DNA of 39,400 bases from assembly GCA_041675325.1 (NCBI GenBank), contig JBAYUG010000021.1, forward strand, positions 1 to 39,400. The letters are read 5' to 3'. Source of the stretch: CAIKZJ01 sp041675325 (lineage in GTDB: Bacteria; Bacteroidota; Ignavibacteria; Tepidaquicellales; Tepidaquicellaceae). Each line of letters begins with the position of its first letter. The first letter of the stretch is position 1. The position numbers and the translations under genes were made by a program. The notes under the pieces were generated by a model. It was given only the letters and a program-made list of their open reading frames with translations, was not told the origin of the DNA and searched no databases. This document shows, in pieces, positions 24,661 to 31,946 of the stretch.

Positions 24661-26167
24661 GCCAAATCTTATACATATAGCAGAACCAAAATTAACTTTT
24701 GGTTTTAACCAAAAAATGGAAGACCCAAGAGATGGTTTGACTCTTTTTGGTCCTTTCTCAAAGAATAATCATTTAGGTCAGATAAGTGTTGGAATTATTG
24801 GCTCAAAAAAGCAAAGAGAATTTGTTAAGGTTTATCTCAAAAGAATTCATATGCCTGTAATATGTGATAAACCAGATATCGCAAGACCATATTTCCCTGG
24901 TCTTGAAGCTACTTTTGGTATATCAATAAATTATAATGCTATTAAGGAGATTGATATTCCCGAAGAAGATATTTTAAAATTTTTAAGATACACTGATGGA
25001 CACCAAAGAGTATTCAATCTAACTAAACTTTTTGCCGATAAACTTGTTAAATATTTAAGACAAGAAGAAGTCCCCGTTACAGTCTGGTTTGTTGCCATAC
25101 AAGATAAAATATTTAGATTTGGAAGACCTAAATCAAAGATTCCAAAATCAGATGATAACAATACAATTGGCTTACCTAAAAAAGATAGAGATACTGATAA
25201 TCTATTTCTTTTCAACGAATGGAATGAATTGAAAGCTCCTTATGATTATGAAATCAATTTTCATAATCAATTAAAAGCAAAATTACTTAATGATAAAATT
25301 GTAACTCAACTAATTCGTGAAAGTACTGTTGCTTATGAAAAATTATGGTCTGACCTAGATAAGATTGATAGAGAGAAATTGTTCGATACGGCAAAAGCTT
25401 GGAACATTGCAACAACATTATATTACAAATCTGGTGGCTTACCATGGCGATTAGGTGAAGTAAGGCAAAATGTTTGCTATTTGGGTTTGGTTTATAAACA
25501 AATAGACGAATCTATTGATAAGAAAAATGCCTGTTGTGCTGCACAAATGTTTTTAGATTCAGGTGATGGTATGGTTTTTAGGGGTAATATTGGCCCATGG
25601 TATAATCCAGAAACAAAAGAATTTCATATTAAAAAAGAAGATGCATTTAATTTATTATCACTGTCTTTAGAATCATTCAGAGAAAAATCAGAAACTGATG
25701 AATATCCTAACGAAATTTTCATTCATTCTAAAACATATTTTGACGATGATGAGTGGGAAGGATTTTATGAGGCAAGTAAAGATAAAAGTAATATAATTGG
25801 TGTTAGAATTAAAAACGATAATACTTTTAAACTATATAGAGATTTTTCATATTGCATTCCAAGAGGAACAGCATTAATCGTATCTGAGAAATTTGCGTAT
25901 TTATGGACTAAAGGTTATATACCAAGAATTCAAACCCAACTTGGGTTAGAAACACCAAATCCAATAAGTGTTGAAGTGATTAGAGGAGAAAAAGAAATCC
26001 ATACAGTTTGTAAGGACATCTTAGCTTTAACAAAGTTAAACTACAATGCTTGTATTTTTGCTGATGGTTCACCAGTTACACTGCGTTTTGCTGATTCAAT
26101 TGGCGAGGTCTTGACAGCTGGAAGAAACATAATATCAGAAGTATTGCCTTTCAAACATTATTTATAA
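24653..26167 (+). CDS. Short prokaryotic Argonaute (MID-PIWI), SPARTA guide-binding subunit
   Basis: A 504-residue short pAgo. The start is the ATG at 24653, which follows the TIR-APAZ frame, and not an upstream one that would add an unlikely Cys/Leu-rich tail. The MID part has NFHNQLKAKLL (H204, K208) and QLIRESTVAYEKL, the 5'-phosphate pocket region. The PIWI part has LYYKSGGLPWRL, CYLGLVYKQ, NACCAAQMFLDSGDG, GPWYNPETKEFH and NYNACIFADGSPVTLRFAD. The canonical catalytic acid is absent: CYLGLVYK replaces the GID-type start of the DEDX tetrad. It thus binds but should not cut targets, as in all SPARTA Argonautes. The sequence is strikingly similar throughout to the Maribacter polysiphoniae protein as I recall it. 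No further gene follows before the repeats at 26574. Confidence 0.97.
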   Translation: MSEPNLIHIAEPKLTFGFNQKMEDPRDGLTLFGPFSKNNHLGQISVGIIGSKKQREFVKVYLKRIHMPVICDKPDIARPYFPGLEATFGISINYNAIKEIDIPEEDILKFLRYTDGHQRVFNLTKLFADKLVKYLRQEEVPVTVWFVAIQDKIFRFGRPKSKIPKSDDNNTIGLPKKDRDTDNLFLFNEWNELKAPYDYEINFHNQLKAKLLNDKIVTQLIRESTVAYEKLWSDLDKIDREKLFDTAKAWNIATTLYYKSGGLPWRLGEVRQNVCYLGLVYKQIDESIDKKNACCAAQMFLDSGDGMVFRGNIGPWYNPETKEFHIKKEDAFNLLSLSLESFREKSETDEYPNEIFIHSKTYFDDDEWEGFYEASKDKSNIIGVRIKNDNTFKLYRDFSYCIPRGTALIVSEKFAYLWTKGYIPRIQTQLGLETPNPISVEVIRGEKEIHTVCKDILALTKLNYNACIFADGSPVTLRFADSIGEVLTAGRNIISEVLPFKHYL

Positions 26168-26572
26168 TGCAAGAGAGTTATCAGTCAGCAACAGTTTTAT
26201 AATTAAATAGGCTAAATGGATAAAAGTCTATAGCAACTAAATTAATCAACTTTTTTAAGTTTTCAATGACCTGTTGATATTTTTCTTTCTTTTTTAGCAG
26301 AGTCTCTGACGAATTTATTTGGCAGATGACTCTGTGTTATAAGGAACCCATTTAAAACAAGTGATTGAGTGATTATAATATAAATCATTATTGTATTTGT
26401 CTTTTATTAAACTCAATTATATATATAAAGGGTTCTTAAAAAGTGCGGAGACTTTGAAAAAAAGTTAGCAGTGCCACAAAGAGTTTAAACAACAGGAAAT
26501 CATTGGTAAAGTTAGAAACGTAAAACTCGGAGGACAAATAAAGACTCCTTCAGGATTAACATCTTTTAAACA
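26168..26572. other. Intergenic stretch after SPARTA, no gene recognised
   Basis: An AT-rich non-coding region downstream of the Argonaute gene. It contains a weak hairpin (CAGAGTC and GACTCTG with a 23-nt loop around 26298-26335). A 40-codon open stretch at about 26468-26590 lacks a start codon and resembles no family I know. I see no convincing terminator for the SPARTA operon. Confidence 0.5.
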
Positions 26573-26573
26573 G

Positions 26574-26601
26574 GGATTAGGGAATAGGGATTAGGGATTA
26601 G
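26574..26601 (+). repeat. GGATTAG tandem repeat (four units)
   Basis: Four consecutive 7-mers GGATTAG, GGAATAG, GGATTAG, GGATTAG. Being G-rich on one strand, the tract resembles a telomere-type repeat and could form a G-rich structure. It lies 27 bp before the 11-bp array. Confidence 0.85.
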
Positions 26602-26628
26602 GGTTCAAAATTAGGAAGAAAGGGTTTC

Positions 26629-26716
26629 TCGATGGTTTGTCGATTGGTTGTCGATGGTTTGTCGATTGGTTGTCGATGGTTTGTCGATGGTTTGTCGGTT
26701 GGTTGTCGGTTGGGTG
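26629..26716 (+). repeat. 11-bp tandem array, TCGATKGKTTG type, eight units
   Basis: Eight contiguous 11-mers from 26629: TCGATGGTTTG, TCGATTGGTTG, then the same two types in mixed order, ending in TCGGTTGGTTG and TCGGTTGGGTG. Further degenerate TCCGTCACGGC and TCGATG elements continue to about 26755. Open frames on both strands across it are by-products of the 33-bp (three-unit) codon periodicity. Confidence 0.92.
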
Positions 26717-26862
26717 TCCGTCACGGCTCGATGTAGGTTCCGTGAAGGCTCGATGAGAAAAATCGGGCATGACACGATTTTACGAGTTGGGCAAAAACTG
26801 CAAATGGCAAATTCCGTCAAAAATGTGTGTTTACACTTCAAGACTAAAACAGACCACTCTCA

Positions 26863-26917
26863 AGCGCAAGCAGAGCGCAACGTAAGCGCAAGGTAAGCGC
26901 AAGGTAAGCGCAAGATA
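26863..26917 (+). repeat. Second 11-bp tandem array, AGCGCAAGGTA type, five units
   Basis: Five contiguous 11-mers: AGCGCAAGCAG, AGCGCAACGTA, AGCGCAAGGTA twice, AGCGCAAGATA. The sequence is unrelated to the array at 26629-26716, but the unit length is the same, about one helical turn. Confidence 0.9.
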
Positions 26918-27082
26918 ATCGAGAATCAAAAGAGAACGCAAGAACATGCCTAAAACATCAAAATTTCGAGCAAATTGCTGTCTTTATGCAAGGAAAAACA
27001 ATCATAACTTCAAGAAACAAGTTAAGTGTGTCCTTCTATAATATAATGCACAATAATAGAAGAATTTTGACAGCGAAAAAAG

Positions 27083-27151
27083 TGCAAAAATTTTTGCATT
27101 ATGGTTTTAACCGAGAGGATTTGAAGAAATTGAAGGGGTAAAAATTTTTAC
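27083..27151. promoter_or_regulatory. Two A5T5-centred palindromes
   Basis: TGCAAAAATTTTTGCA (27083-27098) and GTAAAAATTTTTAC (27138-27151) are perfect palindromes with centres 54 bp apart. Read in opposite orientations, both fit AGTGYAAAAATTTTTRC, which suggests a related inverted pair of binding sites. They lie 240-310 bp upstream of the T9SS protein start. Confidence 0.4.
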
Positions 27152-27240
27152 ACTTAAAAATCGTGTCCAAATCATCAAAAATGCTGTGATTAATAGTAGG
27201 AGGAGGATTACTTATAAAGTAAAATAGTAGATGTTAATGT

Positions 27241-27292
27241 ATCTTTTGTAAATTTTAAACGTATTATATACAAAAGATGAAGTTTAAAATTT
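27241..27292. promoter_or_regulatory. Interleaved inverted repeats upstream of the T9SS protein
   Basis: ATCTTTTGTA (27241-27250) pairs perfectly with TACAAAAGAT (27269-27278). AAATTTTAAAC (27250-27260) pairs perfectly with GTTTAAAATTT (27282-27292). The arms are interleaved as A-B-A'-B', so the two hairpins exclude each other. The sequence is 99 bp upstream of the start codon of the next gene. Confidence 0.5.
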
Positions 27293-27390
27293 TAAATTAT
27301 ATGTTTCTTACTTTTTATAATTTTGTTATATTATCAAACATAAATTACATGTAAAACAAATTTCTTAAAATTAAATAAATGGAGAAAATT

Positions 27391-29163
27391 ATGAGGTTAG
27401 TTCTTTCGCTTCTGCTTGTATTATCTTTAACAGCAGGTTTATCAGCTCAGCATAAAACAGTAAGAGTTGATAAAAATTCTTACGCAAAATTAGGTCCTGA
27501 CACTTTTGTAGAAAACAAAAGTATTCAAATCCTTAATGCGCCTTTTTTACCGGGATTTTCAAATGGTGATTATACAGTTGGTCCTGAAATCGAAACATCG
27601 TTATCAGGTTGGTATGATTACATGACAAACGGTGATGCAAAGCATTATCTTTTAATGGATCCAACAAACCCACTTTTATTACATGCAATTTATACAACAT
27701 CTGATGCCAGTGATCCATCTGGTGCGACCACAAGAAGAACAAAATATGCTGGTTCTTCTGATGGAGGTCAAACTTGGTTTTATATAGCAAACGTGCCTGA
27801 TATCAGATCAGGATTCGGTTATATGGATTTAAAATCTGATGGTAGTGCAGTAATTACAAATCATAATGCTGTTAGCGGCTCATTAAACGGTGAACTTTAT
27901 GTGGATATAGCGGCACAAGTAGGTGGATTTACTACGTTTCTTACACCAGTGACAAATGGTAGTGCAGCATGGCCACAAAGTAATGTTATGACCAATGGAA
28001 ACATATTTCTTGCAGCCGAAAGTTATAGCAGCGGAGCAGCAACTGATACATTAAAAGTTGCAATTTTTAACGGAAGCACAACTACACCATGGAATTATCT
28101 TAATTACCCGGGTGGTCCATCAAACAATATGAGATGGTGCAGTGCAACAGGTGTTAATGGAAATGTTATTGTTGCAATAGACCCGGTTAGTTTAACAAAC
28201 GTAATGGGTTCAAATGATATTACAGCATTTAGATCGACTGATAATGGTGTAACATTTGGTTCACCTATTACTCTGTTTACACCATTTGTTAGTGGAGTAG
28301 ATACTATTACAGCCCATTTTGGACTTGATATAGCTTTTAAGCCAGGAACATCTGATTATTATTTCGCATTCAATACGAGTAATGGTTTTTACAAGGGAGC
28401 AACGATGTGGGTAAGTAAAAATGGTGGTTCAGCTAATAGAGTAGCAGACTCAAACAATGTACCAAATACAACAACTCTGCCTGCAGGCGGCTGGGCTGGA
28501 ATAATCGGAATAGACCATCCATCAATCGGTTGGTCAGCAGATGGTAATGTAATGTATTGTGCATATTCAGTCGCAACAGCGGATACAGGTGCTAGAGGAT
28601 GGAACACAAGAGACGTATTCTTAAGTTGTTCAACAAATGACGGTGTAACATGGAATGCACCAATAAGAATTACCAATACTCCATTAATAGACGAAGGTTA
28701 TGTAAGCATTTCAAGAGTTAATCCTGGAACATCACCATCAGCATATGAGGTTCATATGTCGTATATGAAAGATCCGGGAGATGGTCCATCATCATTCAAC
28801 GGAACAGGAACAGTTATGCCAGCAACACAGAACTGGTTAATTTACAGAAAAATTTCTCAACCTACAGTTGGTGTAAATCAAACAAGTACAGAAGTACCAT
28901 CAAATTTTTCACTTTCACAGAACTATCCAAATCCGTTCAACCCAACAACAAACATAAAGTTTGCAATTAGTAAAGCAGGATTTGTAAGTTTGAAAATTTA
29001 TGATTTATCAGGAAAGGAAATTTCTTCATTAGTGAATGAAAACCTGTCTGTTGGATCGTATTCTTATACATTCGATGCATCAAAATTATCAAGTGGAATT
29101 TATTTCTATACAATGAGATCAAATAATTTCACCGATACAAAGAAAATGATGTTAATCAAATAA
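27391..29163 (+). CDS. Secreted sialidase-like (BNR) protein with type IX sorting domain
   Basis: I place the start at the second ATG (27391): GGAG sits six bases upstream, and the resulting MRLVLSLLLVLSLTAGLSAQ is a clean signal peptide, whereas the ATG at 27379 would put a Glu near its front. The 590-residue product has Asp-box repeats (SSDGGQTWFYI, STDNGVTFGS, STNDGVTWNAP) spread over a beta-propeller-like body of about 460 residues. The C-terminal ~80 residues begin LSQNYPNPFNPTT and end MLIK, the type A T9SS sorting domain, so the protein should be exported across the outer membrane and anchored or released. No sialidase catalytic Arg triad can be confirmed by eye, so the fold and not the activity is called. 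A strong terminator follows at 29187-29217. Confidence 0.88.
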   Translation: MRLVLSLLLVLSLTAGLSAQHKTVRVDKNSYAKLGPDTFVENKSIQILNAPFLPGFSNGDYTVGPEIETSLSGWYDYMTNGDAKHYLLMDPTNPLLLHAIYTTSDASDPSGATTRRTKYAGSSDGGQTWFYIANVPDIRSGFGYMDLKSDGSAVITNHNAVSGSLNGELYVDIAAQVGGFTTFLTPVTNGSAAWPQSNVMTNGNIFLAAESYSSGAATDTLKVAIFNGSTTTPWNYLNYPGGPSNNMRWCSATGVNGNVIVAIDPVSLTNVMGSNDITAFRSTDNGVTFGSPITLFTPFVSGVDTITAHFGLDIAFKPGTSDYYFAFNTSNGFYKGATMWVSKNGGSANRVADSNNVPNTTTLPAGGWAGIIGIDHPSIGWSADGNVMYCAYSVATADTGARGWNTRDVFLSCSTNDGVTWNAPIRITNTPLIDEGYVSISRVNPGTSPSAYEVHMSYMKDPGDGPSSFNGTGTVMPATQNWLIYRKISQPTVGVNQTSTEVPSNFSLSQNYPNPFNPTTNIKFAISKAGFVSLKIYDLSGKEISSLVNENLSVGSYSYTFDASKLSSGIYFYTMRSNNFTDTKKMMLIK

Positions 29164-29186
29164 TCAGATATTAGTTAAGTATATTA

Positions 29187-29217
29187 ACAAAAAACCCCGG
29201 CAATGCCGGGGTTTTTT
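29187..29217. terminator. Bidirectional intrinsic terminator
   Basis: AAAACCCCGGC and GCCGGGGTTTT form an 11-bp perfect stem with a 3-nt loop (AAT), with an A-tract on one side and six Ts on the other. It lies between convergent genes ending at 29163 and 29244 and can serve both. Confidence 0.95.
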
Positions 29218-29243
29218 GTTTTAAAGAAACTTATTGACAGGAA

Positions 29244-30344
29244 TTAATTGCCGATTATTCTTCTAAAAGCATCCGAGAAAAACTCAACCGGAGTATTATC
29301 TTCACGATTAGTTAAAATTAGCATTGTCAGTTTTTTCTGAGTGTGATAAAGAAAATGGGAATTAAATCCGTACATATTTCCTGGATGACCAATCCAATTG
29401 CCGACTTTCATAACTTGAAATCCATAATGGTCGTTGACCCAGTTAAATCTTTCTGATTTCATTTGAGGAGAAAGATAAGTTCCGTCAGCAACAATTTTAG
29501 ACCAAACTTTCATGTCGGAAAAATTCGAGATTATAGCGCCTGCGGTATATCCCCATGAAGGATTCCAGTTTGTAGCTTCTATCAAAAGACCGAATGCCGC
29601 AGAATAGCCGTGAATGTACGGCGAAGGAAGAAAAACAGTATTGGGCCAGAAAGTATTGAGTAAACCAATCGGTCTTATAATTTTACTGAAAATAACTTCG
29701 TCAGCTTTCATACCTGTTACTTTTTCCATAAGGAGTCCAAGAAGGACAGTGTTTGTGTTGCAGTATTCATAATCTGTATCGGGCGGAAAATTCACGGGAT
29801 GCCTGAAGGAGATTGCAAGCAGAGAATCGGGAGTATATGACTTTGCGAAACCGCTTGCATAGAAATCGGCCCAGAAAGATTCATCGTCTGAATAATTGAA
29901 TAAACCGCTTTTCATTCTTCCAAGCATACGGATAGTAATCTGATTCCCGTTTGGAATATTATACTGCGGCAGATAAAAAGAAATTGAACTATCGAGATAA
30001 ATTTTCCCTTCATCGGCGAGCATAAGAACTGCGAGTCCAGTGAACGGTTTAGAATTGCTTGCGATACGGAAATAATAATTTTCGTTCATAAGCTCGCCTG
30101 TAACAAGATTGCTTACGCCGCGCTTCAAAACTAAGTCAGTTTCGCCTTCAGCAGAAAAGACAGCCATCATACCCGGAGTGCTTATACGCATGAAAACGCT
30201 ATCCGCAGCAAAACTGAGTTTAGATCTTATTTCATCAGTAAGAACCGTTGACTGCGGCTGGACGGGGTTGCTGCTTTCATCGACTGCACATGAGAATAGT
30301 GTCACACTGAAAACAAACAAGAAGATGTAAATGAGTTTTTTCAT
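29244..30344 (-). CDS. Serine hydrolase lipoprotein, beta-lactamase class C family
   Basis: A 366-residue lipoprotein. The signal peptide MKKLIYIFLFVFSVTLFSC ends at lipobox C19. The serine hydrolase core has S96-N-S-K99 (SxxK) within RIASNSKPFTGL, Y194-C-N196 (YxN) in DTDYEYCNTNT, and GHPGNMYGF in place of the KTG box with H320. This is the class C beta-lactamase/DD-peptidase/esterase family (PF00144). The substrate could be a D-amino-acid peptide, ester or beta-lactam and cannot be told. It lies in the outer or inner membrane facing the periplasm. It is convergent to the T9SS protein gene and shares its terminator. An isolated gene, it is separated by 343 bp from the next. Confidence 0.92.
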   Translation of the reverse strand: MKKLIYIFLFVFSVTLFSCAVDESSNPVQPQSTVLTDEIRSKLSFAADSVFMRISTPGMMAVFSAEGETDLVLKRGVSNLVTGELMNENYYFRIASNSKPFTGLAVLMLADEGKIYLDSSISFYLPQYNIPNGNQITIRMLGRMKSGLFNYSDDESFWADFYASGFAKSYTPDSLLAISFRHPVNFPPDTDYEYCNTNTVLLGLLMEKVTGMKADEVIFSKIIRPIGLLNTFWPNTVFLPSPYIHGYSAAFGLLIEATNWNPSWGYTAGAIISNFSDMKVWSKIVADGTYLSPQMKSERFNWVNDHYGFQVMKVGNWIGHPGNMYGFNSHFLYHTQKKLTMLILTNREDNTPVEFFSDAFRRIIGN

Positions 30345-30687
30345 TTATAGTTATAATTATTTTGGGGAACAATTATTCAAATTTATGATAAATTGTTTTA
30401 TTTTGAAATACAATAATTTGCGGATAGAAAAGGGGGAATAACATCTTTCCAAAATAATTATGATAAAGAAAAATAATAGAACACGGATTTTCACAGATGA
30501 AAGCGGATTATCGCTGATTTTCAAAGTGAATTGGGGAAAGAGATATTAATAAATCAAGAACAGCACACTGATTTTCACTGAAAGAATATGATTTACACGG
30601 ATAAAGAATAGTGAATCAGGAATGATGCATGAGGGAATTTTGAACACAGAAAGCATGGCGCAGTGAAAACGGTAAACAAATAAATCG
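30345..30687. other. Intergenic region with degenerate CACGGATTTTCACAG-type repeats
   Basis: No gene is supported. From 30479 to 30600 there are recurring fragments: ACACGGATTTTCACAGATGA, GCGGATTATCGCTGATTTTC, CACACTGATTTTCACTGA and ATTTACACGGAT. They resemble a decayed family of dispersed intergenic repeats seen in many environmental genomes. The remainder is AT-rich without recognisable signals. Confidence 0.45.
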
Positions 30688-30912
30688 TTATGGATTCCCG
30701 ATAAAAACATTCGGGAATGACAAAGGAAAGATTTTCTTTACTCTGCCGACTTCACCAGATTCGAGACGGACTTTTATGCCATGGGGATGTGATTTACTTT
30801 TGGTAAGGATTTTTGAAACGATGCCTTCGGTCAATTCACCTGAAATCTGATGATGTTTCTGAACGATGAGAACTTTCTGACCGATTAATATTTGTTTGTT
30901 AGATTCTTGCAA
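30688..30912 (-). CDS. YwbE-family protein (DUF2196)
   Basis: The core GQKVLIVQKHHQISGELTEG followed by IVSKILTKSKSHPHGIKVRL and SGEVGRVKKI matches the YwbE family (B. subtilis YwbE, about 66 residues), a small basic protein of unknown role. I chose the TTG at 30912: it is 3 bp after the upstream stop (30915), follows AAGGGGAG, and gives the family's usual N-terminal length. Another TTG at 30936 would overlap the RmlD-like gene by 22 bp. The last ~12 residues (PLSFPNVFIGNP) are not family sequence. They are encoded by a hairpin repeat at 30694-30718 that also sits next to the stop, so the C terminus looks extended by the repeat. Confidence 0.85.
   Translation of the reverse strand: MQESNKQILIGQKVLIVQKHHQISGELTEGIVSKILTKSKSHPHGIKVRLESGEVGRVKKIFPLSFPNVFIGNP
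30694..30718. repeat. ATTCCCGA/TCGGGAAT hairpin repeat at the YwbE 3' end
   Basis: Arms ATTCCCGA (30694-30701) and TCGGGAAT (30711-30718) enclose a 9-nt loop, within a context (TGGATTCCCG...CGGGAATGACA) familiar from dispersed bacterial repeats. It encodes part of the C terminus of the YwbE-family protein. Confidence 0.6.
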
Positions 30913-30914
30913 AA

Positions 30915-31802
30915 CTAAACAGCTCCCCTTTCGCAAATATGCCTAATACTTTCCGAAAAACTTTTCTGATTGAAACCGAAGCTTCTCAGTTTTTCGGTGT
31001 TCATTGAAACATCAGGAATCTGGGGCAAACCTTCGACCGATTTGCAGGAGAGTTCATTTATTAATGAATAGTCGAACTTACAGAAATCACATATTGCTTT
31101 TCCGATATCAAGACGGGATATACGTTCCGGTCCACCAAAGTTAAGAATTTCATTGCGAACATTCATTTTTAACAATTCATTTATCATGACAGCAGCATCG
31201 AAAAGCGAAAGCGGTGTTCTGAATTGATCGCGGAAGAGGTTGACTTTATTATTCTCTTTAAGTTTTTCATAGGTCAGATGAAAGTTATTGCGGGAATGAG
31301 TTTTGCCAAATCCAATAAGAAGGGCAACACGAAGAATTACATGATTATCCGAATACTTCTGGATTGACAGTTCCCCCATGAGTTTTGATTCAGCGTATAA
31401 TGTCAGGGGGTTCAGATTACTCTCTTCGCTGAGCATTCCTCCTTTTAAGCCGTCATAAACAAGTTCAGTTGAGGTATAAATAAGCTTTGCATGAAAATCA
31501 TTACAGAGCTGTGCAATCAGTTCGGTTGCTTCAACATTCAGCAGATATACATCATCGCGAGACAGTTTAGCACATTGTTCCGGACGAGAATAGCAGGCAG
31601 TATGAACGACAGCTTCAGGTCTGAAATTATTGAAGAATGAGGACATCTTAGCCCAGTCGCGGATATCAGCGTTCAGAGAGTTAAAGTTCCTACAGTTACC
31701 TTTGTTATCATTATAGAGGGTTAATATTTCATTTTCCTCAGATATTTTCTCATTGAGGTACTGACCGAGGAGCCCACTTCCGCCCGTAATTAAAACTCGC
31801 AT
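30915..31802 (-). CDS. RmlD-like sugar-nucleotide reductase (SDR)
   Basis: A 295-residue extended SDR of the dTDP-4-dehydrorhamnose reductase type. ITGGSGLLGQYL is the NAD(P)-binding loop, AVVHTACYSRPEQCA follows, LIYTSTELVYDG carries the catalytic Thr/Ser region, and YAESKLMGEL the Tyr-x3-Lys pair. RTPLSLFDAAVMI is in the place of the family's RTPTY-like segment. Substrate specificity is uncertain, and some relatives reduce other 4-ketosugars or are methionine adenosyltransferase beta-like. It overlaps no neighbour when the TTG start is chosen for YwbE downstream. Both are probably one transcript. Its upstream region carries the solitary REP-like palindrome at 31906. Confidence 0.88.
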   Translation of the reverse strand: MRVLITGGSGLLGQYLNEKISEENEILTLYNDNKGNCRNFNSLNADIRDWAKMSSFFNNFRPEAVVHTACYSRPEQCAKLSRDDVYLLNVEATELIAQLCNDFHAKLIYTSTELVYDGLKGGMLSEESNLNPLTLYAESKLMGELSIQKYSDNHVILRVALLIGFGKTHSRNNFHLTYEKLKENNKVNLFRDQFRTPLSLFDAAVMINELLKMNVRNEILNFGGPERISRLDIGKAICDFCKFDYSLINELSCKSVEGLPQIPDVSMNTEKLRSFGFNQKSFSESIRHICERGAV

Positions 31803-31905
31803 AGAATAAAATTAATTTAAGCATAAATTAGGAAACGCCGGATTAATTTAAAAGATGAAAATTATGAGAGTTATTTGGAGGTGGAGATGGATAGCAATAG
31901 TCATA

Positions 31906-31931
31906 CCTTCCTAAGCCGGAGCTTAGGAAGG
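31906..31931 (+). repeat. Solitary REP-like palindrome, compensatory variant
   Basis: Arms CCTTCCTAAGC and GCTTAGGAAGG enclose a CGGA loop. Compared with the REP cores at 5 kb, one C-to-T change in the left arm is matched by a G-to-A change in the right arm, so the pairing is kept. It lies between the TerC and RmlD-like genes. Confidence 0.8.
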
Positions 31932-31946
31932 AGAGATCAAGTAAAA

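Noticed and set aside
26468..26590. Possible gene fragment (EFKQQEIIGKVRNVKLGGQ...)
   Set aside because: No start codon, a stop just upstream, and no family recognised. It could be a remnant, but the evidence is too thin to list as a gene.
26611..26896. Open frames on both strands with repeating TNRQTID and MSMVCRLVV motifs
   Set aside because: Three 11-bp units make a 33-bp in-frame period, so long frames arise by default. No ribosome-binding site, no known domain, overlapping frames on opposite strands.
26629..26917. CRISPR or iteron-type replication origin
   Set aside because: The units are contiguous with no spacers, and no replication initiator gene or DnaA-box cluster lies next to them. 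Kept only as tandem repeats.
29187..29217. Possible REP or mobile-element end
   Set aside because: The short GC stem with a 3-nt loop and T tract between convergent genes is fully explained as a terminator.
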